DNA of 25,570 nt, from positions 1 to 25,570 of the forward strand of contig JAHQWS010000257.1 of assembly GCA_029856295.1 (NCBI GenBank), written 5' to 3'. How positions within the stretch are numbered: the first letter of the stretch is position 1; every line of letters starts with the position of its first letter. The position numbers and the translations under genes were made by a program. Positions 9,053-15,996 of this stretch are shown here, piece after piece. Under the pieces are notes generated by a model. The model searched no databases. It was not told the DNA's origin and was given only the letters and a program-made list of their open reading frames with translations. Source of the DNA: Promethearchaeia archaeon (GTDB taxonomy: Archaea > Asgardarchaeota > Lokiarchaeia > Sigyniarchaeales > SOKP01).

Positions 9053-10186
9053 TTAACCACCTCCCTCCAAGACAAATACTATATTATTTTGAGCACAGAA
9101 ACCAACCTGCCCTGAAGCAATTGCTTTTTTTGCCCCTGAGATTTGATACCCATCTGCTTCCCCTCGAAGTTGCTTCGCAGCCTCTACCAATCTCGTAAGT
9201 CCACTTGCACATGGAGTAAATGCACTCATAGCACCTCCTGATGGATTTAATGCCGGACCAGAATCAAGTAAGATCGCTCCTTTTCCTTTTTCACTTAAGT
9301 GTGCGGCCTCAGCTAGTATTAATTCTTCACATGAAGTATGTCCAAATATTTCAGCTACATCAATTTCACTTTTAGGATCATTTATTCCTGCCCTTTTATA
9401 TGCTTTTTCGGCAGCCTTTTCCATTGAAACACTTATACTTAAATCTCTATCGCCTAAATAATAAGTTTCCTGGCATTGTCCCATTCCAGTTATCCACACC
9501 GGATTATCCGTAATTTTTAAACTTTGCCTCTCAGGTGCTAAAATCATTGCCGTCGCCCCATCGCAGGGTATAGGATACATTAATCTCCTTAACGGAGAAC
9601 TTAATATCTCGGAATCTAATACATCTTGCACAGATATATCCGGCTTTTTAGCCTCTGGTAATGCTAACGAATTTTTAGAGCAATTCTTATAATTTTGGAC
9701 GGCAACTTTTGCAATATCCTCTTCATTCACGCCAAAAGCTTTCATATAAGCTCTCATTTGCATTCCTCCCGTAGTATATGGGTTTATCACACTCATAGTT
9801 CTATCAAATGTAGGATCTAATTCCAAAATTCTAACTGGTTCATAAAAATAACATGACGGCGTGCTAAATCCATATATCATAGCCAATTTATGATTTCCTG
9901 ATAAAATTCTATATAGCCCATATGCAGCAGCATGAGCTCCATCCAATTCTACTTTTGTTTCGTCTTTCATATAAGCTCCGCCTGCCTCCACCTTAAAACA
10001 ATTTGAAATGGTTTTCCCATCGTAATAATCGTTAGTACATGTTACAACTGTTGTGATATCTTTTCTTTTTAAGCCAGCAGAATCCAAGGCTCCCCTAACA
10101 GCAGTAAATATAGCCTCATAAGGGCTCATCATTATATCCAGTTCGGGCTTAAGTTGATAATACCCTACAATTCCTACTTTTTCCAT
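9053..10186 (-). CDS. Thiolase-fold protein, strongly diverged active site
   Basis: A thiolase-superfamily protein of about 377 residues. I place the start at ATG 10186, not at the in-frame TTG at 10192. A GGGAGGTGG ribosome site at 10193-10201 leaves a good 6-nt spacer to the ATG but none to the TTG. The Cys segment reads KVELDGAHAA, with Gly in place of Cys. The GHP region reads AMSAFTPCASG with no His. The HDCF box reads IFGHTSCEE. All three catalytic signatures are thus altered, more than in its neighbour, so it may be a non-catalytic or substrate-binding partner of the 7805-9049 protein, much as thiolase-fold subunits pair in other systems (inference). Only 2 nt separate it from the DUF35 gene upstream and 3 nt from the thiolase downstream. 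Confidence 0.85.
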   Translation of the reverse strand: MEKVGIVGYYQLKPELDIMMSPYEAIFTAVRGALDSAGLKRKDITTVVTCTNDYYDGKTISNCFKVEAGGAYMKDETKVELDGAHAAAYGLYRILSGNHKLAMIYGFSTPSCYFYEPVRILELDPTFDRTMSVINPYTTGGMQMRAYMKAFGVNEEDIAKVAVQNYKNCSKNSLALPEAKKPDISVQDVLDSEILSSPLRRLMYPIPCDGATAMILAPERQSLKITDNPVWITGMGQCQETYYLGDRDLSISVSMEKAAEKAYKRAGINDPKSEIDVAEIFGHTSCEELILAEAAHLSEKGKGAILLDSGPALNPSGGAMSAFTPCASGLTRLVEAAKQLRGEADGYQISGAKKAIASGQVGFCAQNNIVFVLEGGG

Positions 10187-10188
10187 CT

Positions 10189-10683
10189 TCAACCACCTCC
10201 CACTGGCTCAAAACCCGCAATATCATTGGGATGGCCCTTAATGTTTTTTGCCCATACGACTTTAACTTTCATCCCTTCCTTTAAATCATCTGGATTGGTA
10301 TTTATGATTGGTACAACCATGGCTGTATCTGCTCCATCAATTTGGATCAATCCAACCATATTTGGTTCCTTTGCCTTTCTCACTCTGCGCTCTGTCACAT
10401 TATAATTCGATACTGTGAAATTCTTGACCACTCCTGTCTGAGGTAATTCCACGAATTCTTCTGCTTTTGCAAAACAATCTGCGCATCTGTTTCTTGGTGG
10501 TAAAAATACTTTACCACATTTGGAACACTTTGTGCCGATAAATTGCTTATTTTGTAGACCTTCATAGAATTTATCCATTACAATACCGACCCAAAAATCA
10601 AATTCAGCACGCACCATACCTCTTTTAACATAGATGTCTTGCTCATCTTCTAAATTTATTTTTGAAATAATTTTTTCACCCAA
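10189..10683 (-). CDS. DUF35 zinc-ribbon/OB-fold protein
   Basis: A 164-residue DUF35 protein that opens the DUF35-thiolase-thiolase-DUF35 operon. A ~45-residue helical N-terminus is followed by a zinc ribbon with Cys at about 53, 56, 67 and 70 (CSKCGKVFLPPRNRCADC). The OB-fold follows, with LPQTGVVKNF, IDGADTAMVVP and MKVKVVWAKN. The annotated start is a TTG at 10683 with no clear ribosome site. An internal ATG at residue 23 would remove part of the N-terminal helix that both DUF35 paralogues retain, so I keep the TTG with moderate certainty. The stop TGA lies 2 nt before the ATG of the next gene, which implies translational coupling. It is the probable partner of the 9053-10186 protein. Confidence 0.87.
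   Translation of the reverse strand: MGEKIISKINLEDEQDIYVKRGMVRAEFDFWVGIVMDKFYEGLQNKQFIGTKCSKCGKVFLPPRNRCADCFAKAEEFVELPQTGVVKNFTVSNYNVTERRVRKAKEPNMVGLIQIDGADTAMVVPIINTNPDDLKEGMKVKVVWAKNIKGHPNDIAGFEPVGGG
10193..10201 (-). promoter_or_regulatory. Shine-Dalgarno site deciding the start of the 9053-10186 gene
   Basis: GGGAGGTGG on the minus strand lies 6 nt before ATG 10186 and directly touches the alternative TTG 10192. This favours the ATG. Confidence 0.7.
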
Positions 10684-11120
10684 ATTTTTCTTAATATTTT
10701 ATTTTAAATTTTAATTATTAATTAATCAGATTTTTTATAAATGTATTCTAGCGATTATGCTCAGAATTTACTTAATCGTATAATAATGATTGATTGAGAC
10801 TTCAAAACAACTTGTTAAAAATAAAAGAAAAAAAAAAGAAAAAAAGATCAAGAGCTCTACATATTCATGGACTATTTCAATTAAGGTGATCCTTCCCCGC
10901 ATCCTGGTATGGAAACTCCCATACTTGCCATGCTGAGACCGTAAGATAATGTTAATAAGATCGTTAGAGCAACTAACACACGTTTATTTAATTCCACTTG
11001 ATTATCAACTCTATTTTTTATTTAAATTAATTTCCGTATTAGAGTTACACTATCTTAATTAAGAGAGAGATATTTAAACTCCACAAATTTAAAAAAATTG
11101 AAGTTACAAAAAATGTATAT
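10684..11120. other. 437-nt gap holding a 38-aa ORF and AT-rich flanks
   Basis: The flanks 10684-10880 and 10998-11120 are very AT-rich, with poly-A/T runs such as the A8/A5 cluster near 10830-10845. They probably contain the terminator of the threonine aldolase gene and the promoter of the DUF35 operon. The middle part, 10881-10997, is clearly richer in GC and codes for the small peptide listed separately. Confidence 0.6.
10881..10997 (-). CDS. Small single-span membrane peptide, 38 aa (hypothetical)
   Basis: No known family is recognised. The minus-strand frame starts at a GTG (10997) and ends at TAA (10881). It begins MELNKRVLVALTILLTLSYG: a short charged start (E, K, R) followed by about 15 hydrophobic residues. 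It continues with SMASMGVSIPGCGEGSP. This has the layout of a signal anchor or a lipoprotein-like signal (IPGC is close to a lipobox, though Pro at -2 is unusual). In favour of a real gene are the sharp rise in GC over flanking DNA exactly within the frame, and the sensible hydrophobic design. Against it are the GTG start and only a weak GAGTTGAT-type ribosome site. It sits on the same strand as, and between, threonine aldolase and the DUF35 operon. Confidence 0.5.
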   Translation of the reverse strand: MELNKRVLVALTILLTLSYGLSMASMGVSIPGCGEGSP

Positions 11121-12167
11121 TTATAGTAATTTTTTCAAAACAGTCCCTATTTTTTTGATGCTATATTGAATATCGTCTTCATTGATTCCGTAGTGTGTGA
11201 CAAAACGAATTCTGTGCTTATCAATATTAAATGCTAAAATTCCTTCATTACCGAGAGTTCTTACAACTTTTCCAATTCGAATGCCCTCAGGAACAGATAT
11301 TATTAGGATATTTGTATCAGGATTTAAAATTTTGATGGGTATATTAAAACTTTCAATACCCTCCGCAAGTATTTTTGCATTTATATGGTCTTCTTTTAGT
11401 CTTTGAATCCATTTTGGTTCAAGAGCAACCAATCCAAAGGAGGCAATTACTCCAGCTTGTCTCATACCTCCTCCTACCATTTTTCTATATTTTCTTACTT
11501 CTGAAATAAAACTTTTTGGACCTGCCACTAAAGATCCAACAGGACAAGAAAGCCCTTTTGATAGGCAAAACATAACGCTATCAACATGCTTAGTAATTTC
11601 GGTTACATTCACACCTAGCCCGACGGCAGCGTTAAATACTCTTGCTCCATCCAAATGGAGCTTTAACCCATTCTTTTCAGCAAACTGCTTTATATCTCTT
11701 AAAATTTCAGATTTAATTATAGCTCCTCCATGATAGTTATGCGTATTTTCTGAGCATAAGAGGGTTATTGGATTTTCTTTTTCTCTATCATTTTCTATTA
11801 TTTTTTGAAGTTCATCTATAGATGGAGCGCCCCTGTTAGACGAATACAAGTTAACCTTTAATCCTGCGATCTTTGTAGCGCTACTTAATTCATTTTGGTA
11901 AATATGACATTGTTCTTCAACCACGATTTCTTCGCCGCGATTAGTATGTGCTAACAATGAAACGAGGTTTCCTTGTGTACCTGAAGTAATATACACTGCT
12001 GCTTCTTTTCCGATTATTTTCGCTGCTTTTTCTTCCAATTCATTAACGCTTGGATCTTCTCCAAACACATCGTCTCCAATACGCGAGTTATCTAAAGATT
12101 TGAGCATATCCCACATTTCGGGATTTGGTTTTGTGAATGTGTCTGAGCGTAAATCGACTACTTTCAT
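11121..12167 (-). CDS. ltaE: Low-specificity L-threonine aldolase (PLP enzyme)
   Basis: A fold-type I PLP enzyme of the beta-eliminating lyase/threonine aldolase family, cleaving L-threonine (and allo-threonine) to glycine and acetaldehyde. Visible landmarks are the opening MKVVDLRSDTFTKP, the TSGTQGN cofactor-phosphate region (about 62-68), HLDGAR with the PLP-pyridine Asp (about 173), and the Schiff-base Lys in MFCLSKGLSCPVGS (about 204). Length, about 348 residues, is normal. I choose ATG 12167 because family members begin at that point; an in-frame TTG at 12179 would add four residues. It is on the same strand as the acyl-CoA block but separated by 148 nt and T-tracts from SCP2, so it probably has its own promoter. 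Acetaldehyde produced here could be a substrate for the aldehyde oxidoreductase (inference). Confidence 0.93.
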   Translation of the reverse strand: MKVVDLRSDTFTKPNPEMWDMLKSLDNSRIGDDVFGEDPSVNELEEKAAKIIGKEAAVYITSGTQGNLVSLLAHTNRGEEIVVEEQCHIYQNELSSATKIAGLKVNLYSSNRGAPSIDELQKIIENDREKENPITLLCSENTHNYHGGAIIKSEILRDIKQFAEKNGLKLHLDGARVFNAAVGLGVNVTEITKHVDSVMFCLSKGLSCPVGSLVAGPKSFISEVRKYRKMVGGGMRQAGVIASFGLVALEPKWIQRLKEDHINAKILAEGIESFNIPIKILNPDTNILIISVPEGIRIGKVVRTLGNEGILAFNIDKHRIRFVTHYGINEDDIQYSIKKIGTVLKKLL

Positions 12168-12295
12168 ATAATATCCCAATAATTTTCCTTACTTGGGGTA
12201 TAAAGTTAATAAAGGATTAAAAACTATATGTTGGCAAAAACTCATAGAGCACATCTTCTTCTAAATTAAGCAAGAAGTCTGAGGTAAATAAGATT

Positions 12296-12315
12296 AAAAA
12301 AAAGGCAAAAAAAAA
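12296..12315 (-). terminator. Double poly-T terminator after the SCP2 gene
   Basis: A8 and A9 runs on the plus strand, separated by GGC, read as two T-tracts 13-32 nt after the SCP2 stop. This separates the thiolase-DUF35-SCP2 operon from threonine aldolase. Confidence 0.5.
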
Positions 12316-12327
12316 TAGATTAAATAA

Positions 12328-12699
12328 TTATTTTGTTTTTAAGACGATAGTAATTGCCCTCGTAAGACGGATGACGTCCATAACTTTTCCTTTCTCTACG
12401 GTTATCTGTTCTCGGCTTATTGCGTGGGTGAAATCTCCCTTTCCTTCGCAAATTCTTACGATTGCATTATTATCGCCAGACATAACAATTTCAGCATCAG
12501 AAGCAGTTCCAGCAACTAATTTAGCTTTCCTCTCTTTGGTTTCCACAAAAAACGGGTCTTCATTGTCTAAATTAAACTGAAAAATCATTTCCCAATCAAT
12601 TTTTTTTCCGGCAACGTCGGTTACAAATACGGCTTGAGCTTTTTCAATTGTGTTCATTTTTTCGATAATCTTTCCTAAACTTACGCTTGCTACTCCCAT
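12328..12699 (-). CDS. SCP2 sterol-carrier-like lipid-binding protein
   Basis: A single-domain SCP2-fold protein of 123 residues. The pattern is typical of the family: a short N-terminal helix, then strands with WEMIFQFNLDNE. The segments DAEIVMSGDNNAIVRICEGK and the terminal GKVMDVIRLTRAI helix follow. SCP2 domains bind fatty acyl-CoAs or other hydrophobic ligands in a tunnel, and in eukaryotic SCP-x the domain is fused to a thiolase. Here it follows a thiolase-like gene and a DUF35 gene as a separate polypeptide. The start ATG at 12699 has a GGAGGAGA ribosome site that overlaps the end of the DUF35 gene, 3 nt upstream. It supports the view that this operon handles a bulky or lipid-like CoA substrate. 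The ligand is unknown. Confidence 0.88.
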   Translation of the reverse strand: MGVASVSLGKIIEKMNTIEKAQAVFVTDVAGKKIDWEMIFQFNLDNEDPFFVETKERKAKLVAGTASDAEIVMSGDNNAIVRICEGKGDFTHAISREQITVEKGKVMDVIRLTRAITIVLKTK

Positions 12700-12702
12700 T
12701 TT

Positions 12703-13200
12703 TTACTCTCCTCCCTCGTATTCTGGTTTTTCTATCCATCTTTCATACTCATCTTCAGGTACGAAAAAGAAATCGGTCATTTTTCCCTCTCGTTCTTTTG
12801 AAAAGACCGCTTTAACTCTTCGACCTTTTTTAATTTTAGAAGGAACAAGATTTTCTGAAAATATCCCTTGAAGTAAGGCTGTATCTGCCCCATCCAGTTT
12901 TATAAAACCTATAGAATATGGAACAGATTTTATAAAGGCACTTGTGGTATACCATACGATCGTGCTCACCTCAATGGTTCCCGATTGCTTCATTTCAACC
13001 CATTCAGCAGGTGAATAACACTCTGAACAGTTAATTCTAGGAGGCATCCAAGCCTTTCCACATTTAGGGTTAGTACATTTCGTACCTAAGAGCTTTTTAT
13101 TATTCATAACTTCAATAAAGAATTTAGACTGGCCACCGTAAGTGTACTTATAATTGATTTTAATCCGGTCTCTTATCTCGTGTGCTTGAAACTCATCCAT
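12703..13200 (-). CDS. DUF35 zinc-ribbon/OB-fold protein with variant ribbon
   Basis: A 165-residue DUF35 protein, third in the window. The N-terminal helix region (1-38) leads to a zinc ribbon with Cys at about 42, 47, 58 and 61. The first knuckle is C-x4-C (KCTNPKCGKAW) rather than the C-x2-C of its two paralogues. The OB-fold follows, with MKQSGTIEVS, LDGADTALLQG and RRVKAVFSKE. The start ATG at 13200 overlaps the thiolase stop by 8 nt, and a GGGGTG ribosome site lies inside that gene, so the two are translationally coupled. It is the natural partner of the thiolase-like protein encoded just upstream, which is interrupted here. If that thiolase is truly dead, this protein would be an orphan. 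Confidence 0.88.
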   Translation of the reverse strand: MDEFQAHEIRDRIKINYKYTYGGQSKFFIEVMNNKKLLGTKCTNPKCGKAWMPPRINCSECYSPAEWVEMKQSGTIEVSTIVWYTTSAFIKSVPYSIGFIKLDGADTALLQGIFSENLVPSKIKKGRRVKAVFSKEREGKMTDFFFVPEDEYERWIEKPEYEGGE

Positions 13201-14074
13201 TTAATTTCACCCCATCCTCATTTGCCATTACAATTATGGCTGCATATGCAGCACCAGGACCTCCAATCGAATGAGAGATTGCCCTGCCGTTTTCAATAGT
13301 TTTTACTTGATGTTTTCCTGCTTCTCCCCTCAATTGTAGGGCAGCTTCACCTGTAGACATTATTCCAGTCGCACCCACCGCATGCCCGCATCCTATTAAT
13401 CCTCCCGAAGGACAGCATGGTAACTCACCATCAAGCCATGGCCCTTCTCCGGACTTTTCGAAGGTTCGCTCAATCCAGGGACCGCCTTCTCCGAACGGTA
13501 CAAAGCCTAATTCTTCATAGGAAATTACTTCTTGTCCGCTGAATGCATCATGTAGTTCTGCTAAATCAATTTGCTGCTTAATCTTACCATAATCAAGCCC
13601 GGCCATTTTATAAGCTGCTTTCGCCGCAAAAATATTTGAATATAATCTTCCCATATCCTCTCTATTACCTATAAAACAATCGGTATTTGCAGCACCTACC
13701 CCTGTAATCCAGATTGGCTTTTCAATGCCTAATTCTTTTACCTTCTCTTCGGGCGCTAAAATTAGTGCAGCAGATGCTTCAGAATAAAGACAGCAATCAA
13801 GCATTTTAAATGGATAACAAATGATTCTTGAATTCATCACATCTTCTACAGTAAGTTTCATTGGTGATTGGGCTTTAGGGTTAAGCATTGCATTTCCATG
13901 ATTTTTGACACTCACGTATGCCATATGTTCCTCGGTAGGATTTCCAAATTCCTCAAAATGTGCATTGACCATTGATACATAAGAGCTTGCGGCCATCATG
14001 CCCATAGGATACTCATAAGTCATATCCGCGGAATATGCGATGGAATTAAGTACTTCTGGTGTTGTTGTGCCTGT
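13193..14074 (-). pseudogene. Thiolase-fold protein, C-terminal part of an interrupted gene
   Basis: Second part of a thiolase-like gene split by a ~29-nt insertion. The frame is open from about 14074. Residues upstream of the first ATG (14023), such as TTTPEVLNSIAYSAD, still read as protein and match the same region of the thiolase at 7805-9049, so coding clearly continues past that ATG. HDAFSGQE (the HDCF box) and GHAVGATG (the GHP histidine) are kept here, unlike in the other two thiolases; the C-terminal box reads SHSIGGPG. The TGA stop overlaps the DUF35 start. It could still be translated from ATG 14023 as a separate piece with the ATG well inside the fold, but that would not make a normal thiolase subunit. 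Confidence 0.82.
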
Positions 14075-14103
14075 TTAAACTTATTAGGGATTTCCTAATT
14101 AAT
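14075..14103 (-). other. 29-nt hairpin-bearing insertion inside the thiolase gene
   Basis: Removing these 29 nt would fuse the codons ...GATGAACAA to ACAGGCACA... in one frame and restore a continuous thiolase. The insert introduces an in-frame TAG and a frame change. It contains a perfect 6-bp inverted repeat on the minus strand, ATTAGG-AAATC-CCTAAT. The exact edges could move by a few codons, since residues at this point are variable in the family. Confidence 0.6.
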
Positions 14104-14484
14104 TTGTTCATCATAACAGTCATTGCATTTTTCCAGACCTAGACACAAACATAGGTCTGACAAACCAGAAGCCACTTCTGCGTATGCCATTCTCACTGTA
14201 TACCCCCCAGTCGCACCCCCTGAAGCTATTCGAGTACCTGGCTTATTGTTCATTCCAAGATAGCTATTAGTGAAAATGTCCGGCATGAATTGTCGCTCAA
14301 ATAATTCATTGTATATCCCATACACAGTTGATTCCAAGTCTTTATGGGAAATTTGCGCTCCGTTCTTATTAGCGTCGTCAAGCGCTAATTTTGTCGCGTC
14401 ATAAGCCAGCTCAAAATAGGTCTTATCTAAATATCTTGCTCTAAAAGGTGTTATTCCTACACCTATTATCGCTACTTTTCTCAA
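14095..14484 (-). pseudogene. Thiolase-fold protein, N-terminal part of an interrupted gene
   Basis: First 129 codons of the split thiolase-like gene. It starts with TTG at 14484, and a second copy of this gene start at 24547-24623 keeps the same TTG, which supports it. The N-terminus RKVAIIGVGITPFRARY is the usual first strand and loop of archaeal/SCP-x thiolases. The Cys segment reads RIASGGATGG (85-94), with Gly90 where the nucleophilic Cys belongs. The last sensible residues before the premature TAG are CNDCYDEQ. Together with 13193-14074 it would give a protein of about 420 residues, the normal size. It heads the thiolase-DUF35-SCP2 operon. Confidence 0.82.
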
Positions 14485-14643
14485 CTATTTTTCACTTTTT
14501 AAGATTTTTTATTGATTTTTAAATATATGATATTATTTATGATTTATTTCATAATTATTAATTTTTTTCTTTCTTAATGAGCTGATATTAAGAGCAATAT
14601 TTAATGAACGAAAAAATTTTATTTATTTTAAAGTAGATATGAA
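14485..14643. other. AT-rich promoter region of the thiolase-DUF35-SCP2 operon
   Basis: No gene is seen. On the minus strand the stretch reads as A/T-rich with several TATA-like words (for example around 14515-14545), so the operon promoter is probably here. No single box can be chosen with confidence. Confidence 0.35.
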
Positions 14644-15032
14644 TTACCCATTTAATAACTCTCGAGCCCTTGATATCCATCCTCTAATTGTTCCAGTAGA
14701 AAGATAAGGAAATTCTTCATAATAATATTTATTAGATGTAAATTTCTCAGTCTTTTGATTTTTTTTGTAGAATAAGAAAAACTCCTCAAAAGTAGTGATA
14801 ATTCTTCCTTTCCTAATTGAATTAGACTAAAAAATAATCTAAAAACTAAATCTTCATTGGTATATTTTAATGTAACATAAGTTCCAAAAATAATTGCGAT
14901 GGCATATATAAAATTACAAAATATACTAACTTTCTTAGATCCTTTCTTCTCATATTTCCCCTCAGGATTCGTTTTAAAATAATTTGTTATCTTAATTATA
15001 TTTTTGATTATTTTTATAATTTGGATATAGAC
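14644..15032 (-). pseudogene. Decayed gene: membrane segment plus helical DNA-binding-like tail, frameshifted
   Basis: Two abutting minus-strand frames read as one protein. The first runs from about 15032 to the T8 run at 14759-14766. It contains NPEGKYEKKGSKK, a hydrophobic span VSIFCNFIYAIAIIFGTYV and LKYTNEDLVFRLFFSLIQLG. The second frame continues with KFTSNKYYYEEF and ends STGTIRGWISRARELLNG before TAA at 14646-14644. The tail resembles the recognition-helix style of helix-turn-helix proteins. The frame change falls at a homopolymer, so either decay or a sequencing slip could explain it. No ATG, GTG or TTG start is available after the upstream stop. No family was recognised. Confidence 0.45.
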
Positions 15033-15225
15033 TTAATTTGTTTTATATAATATTTTAAAATCTTCAATGGATTTTAAAAAAAAACAAATTTTATTCTAAT
15101 TTAATAGAAAGAACTTCCTAAAAGTAGGAAATGAAAATTTCATTCTTTAACCTTTAAGAGGGACAAAATATCCTGAATCGCATGGTCCGGAATTAATGGC
15201 TCCAAAGCGATTAATTAATTAATTT
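15033..15225. other. Gap between remnant gene and DeoR regulator with a GC-richer island
   Basis: Mostly AT-rich. Bases 15144-15205 are noticeably richer in GC. On the minus strand they read FGAINSGPCDSGYFVPLKG then stop, preceded by an in-frame stop and without a start codon. It may be the leftover 3' end of a lost gene, or chance. No terminator stronger than short T runs was found. Confidence 0.3.
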
Positions 15226-15996
15226 TTAATTTACAACTCGTACATCTATATCTAATTTTTTTAGCTCACGAATAAATCCAGGAGAAACACCAGAATCAGT
15301 AATTAAGACATCAATTTCGTCGACCGGTAAAGTAATAGTAAGGGATTTTTTTGCAATTTTCGTGGAATCTACTAATACAATTATTTGATCTGAGGCGTTA
15401 CACATAACTTTTTTGACGCCCATTTCTAAAATATGCGGATCCATTAAACCCTCTTCTAAAGTGAAGCCCGTACCACTTATAAAAACCTTGTTCGCTCGAT
15501 AATTCTTAAAAAAGTTTTCCGCTTCTGGACCTATAAAAGTATAGCCAGGTTCTTTGATATGACCGCCGCACCCAATTATTCTTATCCTTGGAATATATTT
15601 GCTCGCGTGAAGCATAGTATATAAGCCGTTGGTTAAAATCGTAAGATTATCTTGTTTAAGATGGGGAATCATTTTCATAACAGTACTCCCTCCTTCTAAA
15701 AAAAGGATATCAGAATCCCTAATAAAATTCTCAGCGGCGTACTTAGCAATTTCTTCCTTTTGCTTGACAGCTATGTTCAATTTATCTTCAAATTTTGGTT
15801 CTAATCGAATATTATCAAATTTTCGTACTGCTCCCCCATACACCTTTTTGATTAAACCACTTTTTTCGAGTATTTTTAGATCTCTCCACGCAGTCATCTT
15901 TGAAACGCTAAATCTATCAATTATTTCCTTAATTTCGATGCATCCTTTCTCATTTATGTGAGCAAGGATGATATTCTGGCGTTCTTCTGCAAACAT
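15226..15996 (-). CDS. DeoR/GlpR-family transcriptional regulator
   Basis: A 256-residue DeoR-type repressor. The N-terminal winged helix-turn-helix is about 3-56 (ERQNIILAHINEKGCIEI, then VSKMTAWRDLKILEKSGLI, wing KKVYGGAV). The DeoRC effector domain follows, with LFLEGGSTV and LTILTNGLYT (phosphosugar-binding region), FISGTGFTLEEGL and VLVDSTKI. Members usually sense a sugar phosphate or pathway intermediate and repress sugar-use genes. FucR of enterobacteria belongs here, which fits the fucosidase/FucO-like context, but the ligand is not deducible. The start ATG at 15996 follows the sequence AAGATTCCT. The gene lies 315 nt downstream of the iron alcohol dehydrogenase on the same strand, so it probably has its own promoter. 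Bacterial in type, it may have been acquired with the sugar genes. Confidence 0.92.
   Translation of the reverse strand: MFAEERQNIILAHINEKGCIEIKEIIDRFSVSKMTAWRDLKILEKSGLIKKVYGGAVRKFDNIRLEPKFEDKLNIAVKQKEEIAKYAAENFIRDSDILFLEGGSTVMKMIPHLKQDNLTILTNGLYTMLHASKYIPRIRIIGCGGHIKEPGYTFIGPEAENFFKNYRANKVFISGTGFTLEEGLMDPHILEMGVKKVMCNASDQIIVLVDSTKIAKKSLTITLPVDEIDVLITDSGVSPGFIRELKKLDIDVRVVN

Noticed and set aside
7805..10186. Reading the two thiolase genes as acetyl-CoA acetyltransferases of the mevalonate pathway
   Set aside because: No HMG-CoA synthase gene lies beside them and the catalytic Cys is replaced by Gly in both.
14023..14097. Stop-codon readthrough or a simple single-base frameshift as explanation for the split thiolase
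   Set aside because: Readthrough of the TAG gives residues unlike the family and soon meets another stop. The two halves are brought into frame by removing a block of about 29 nt, not one base.
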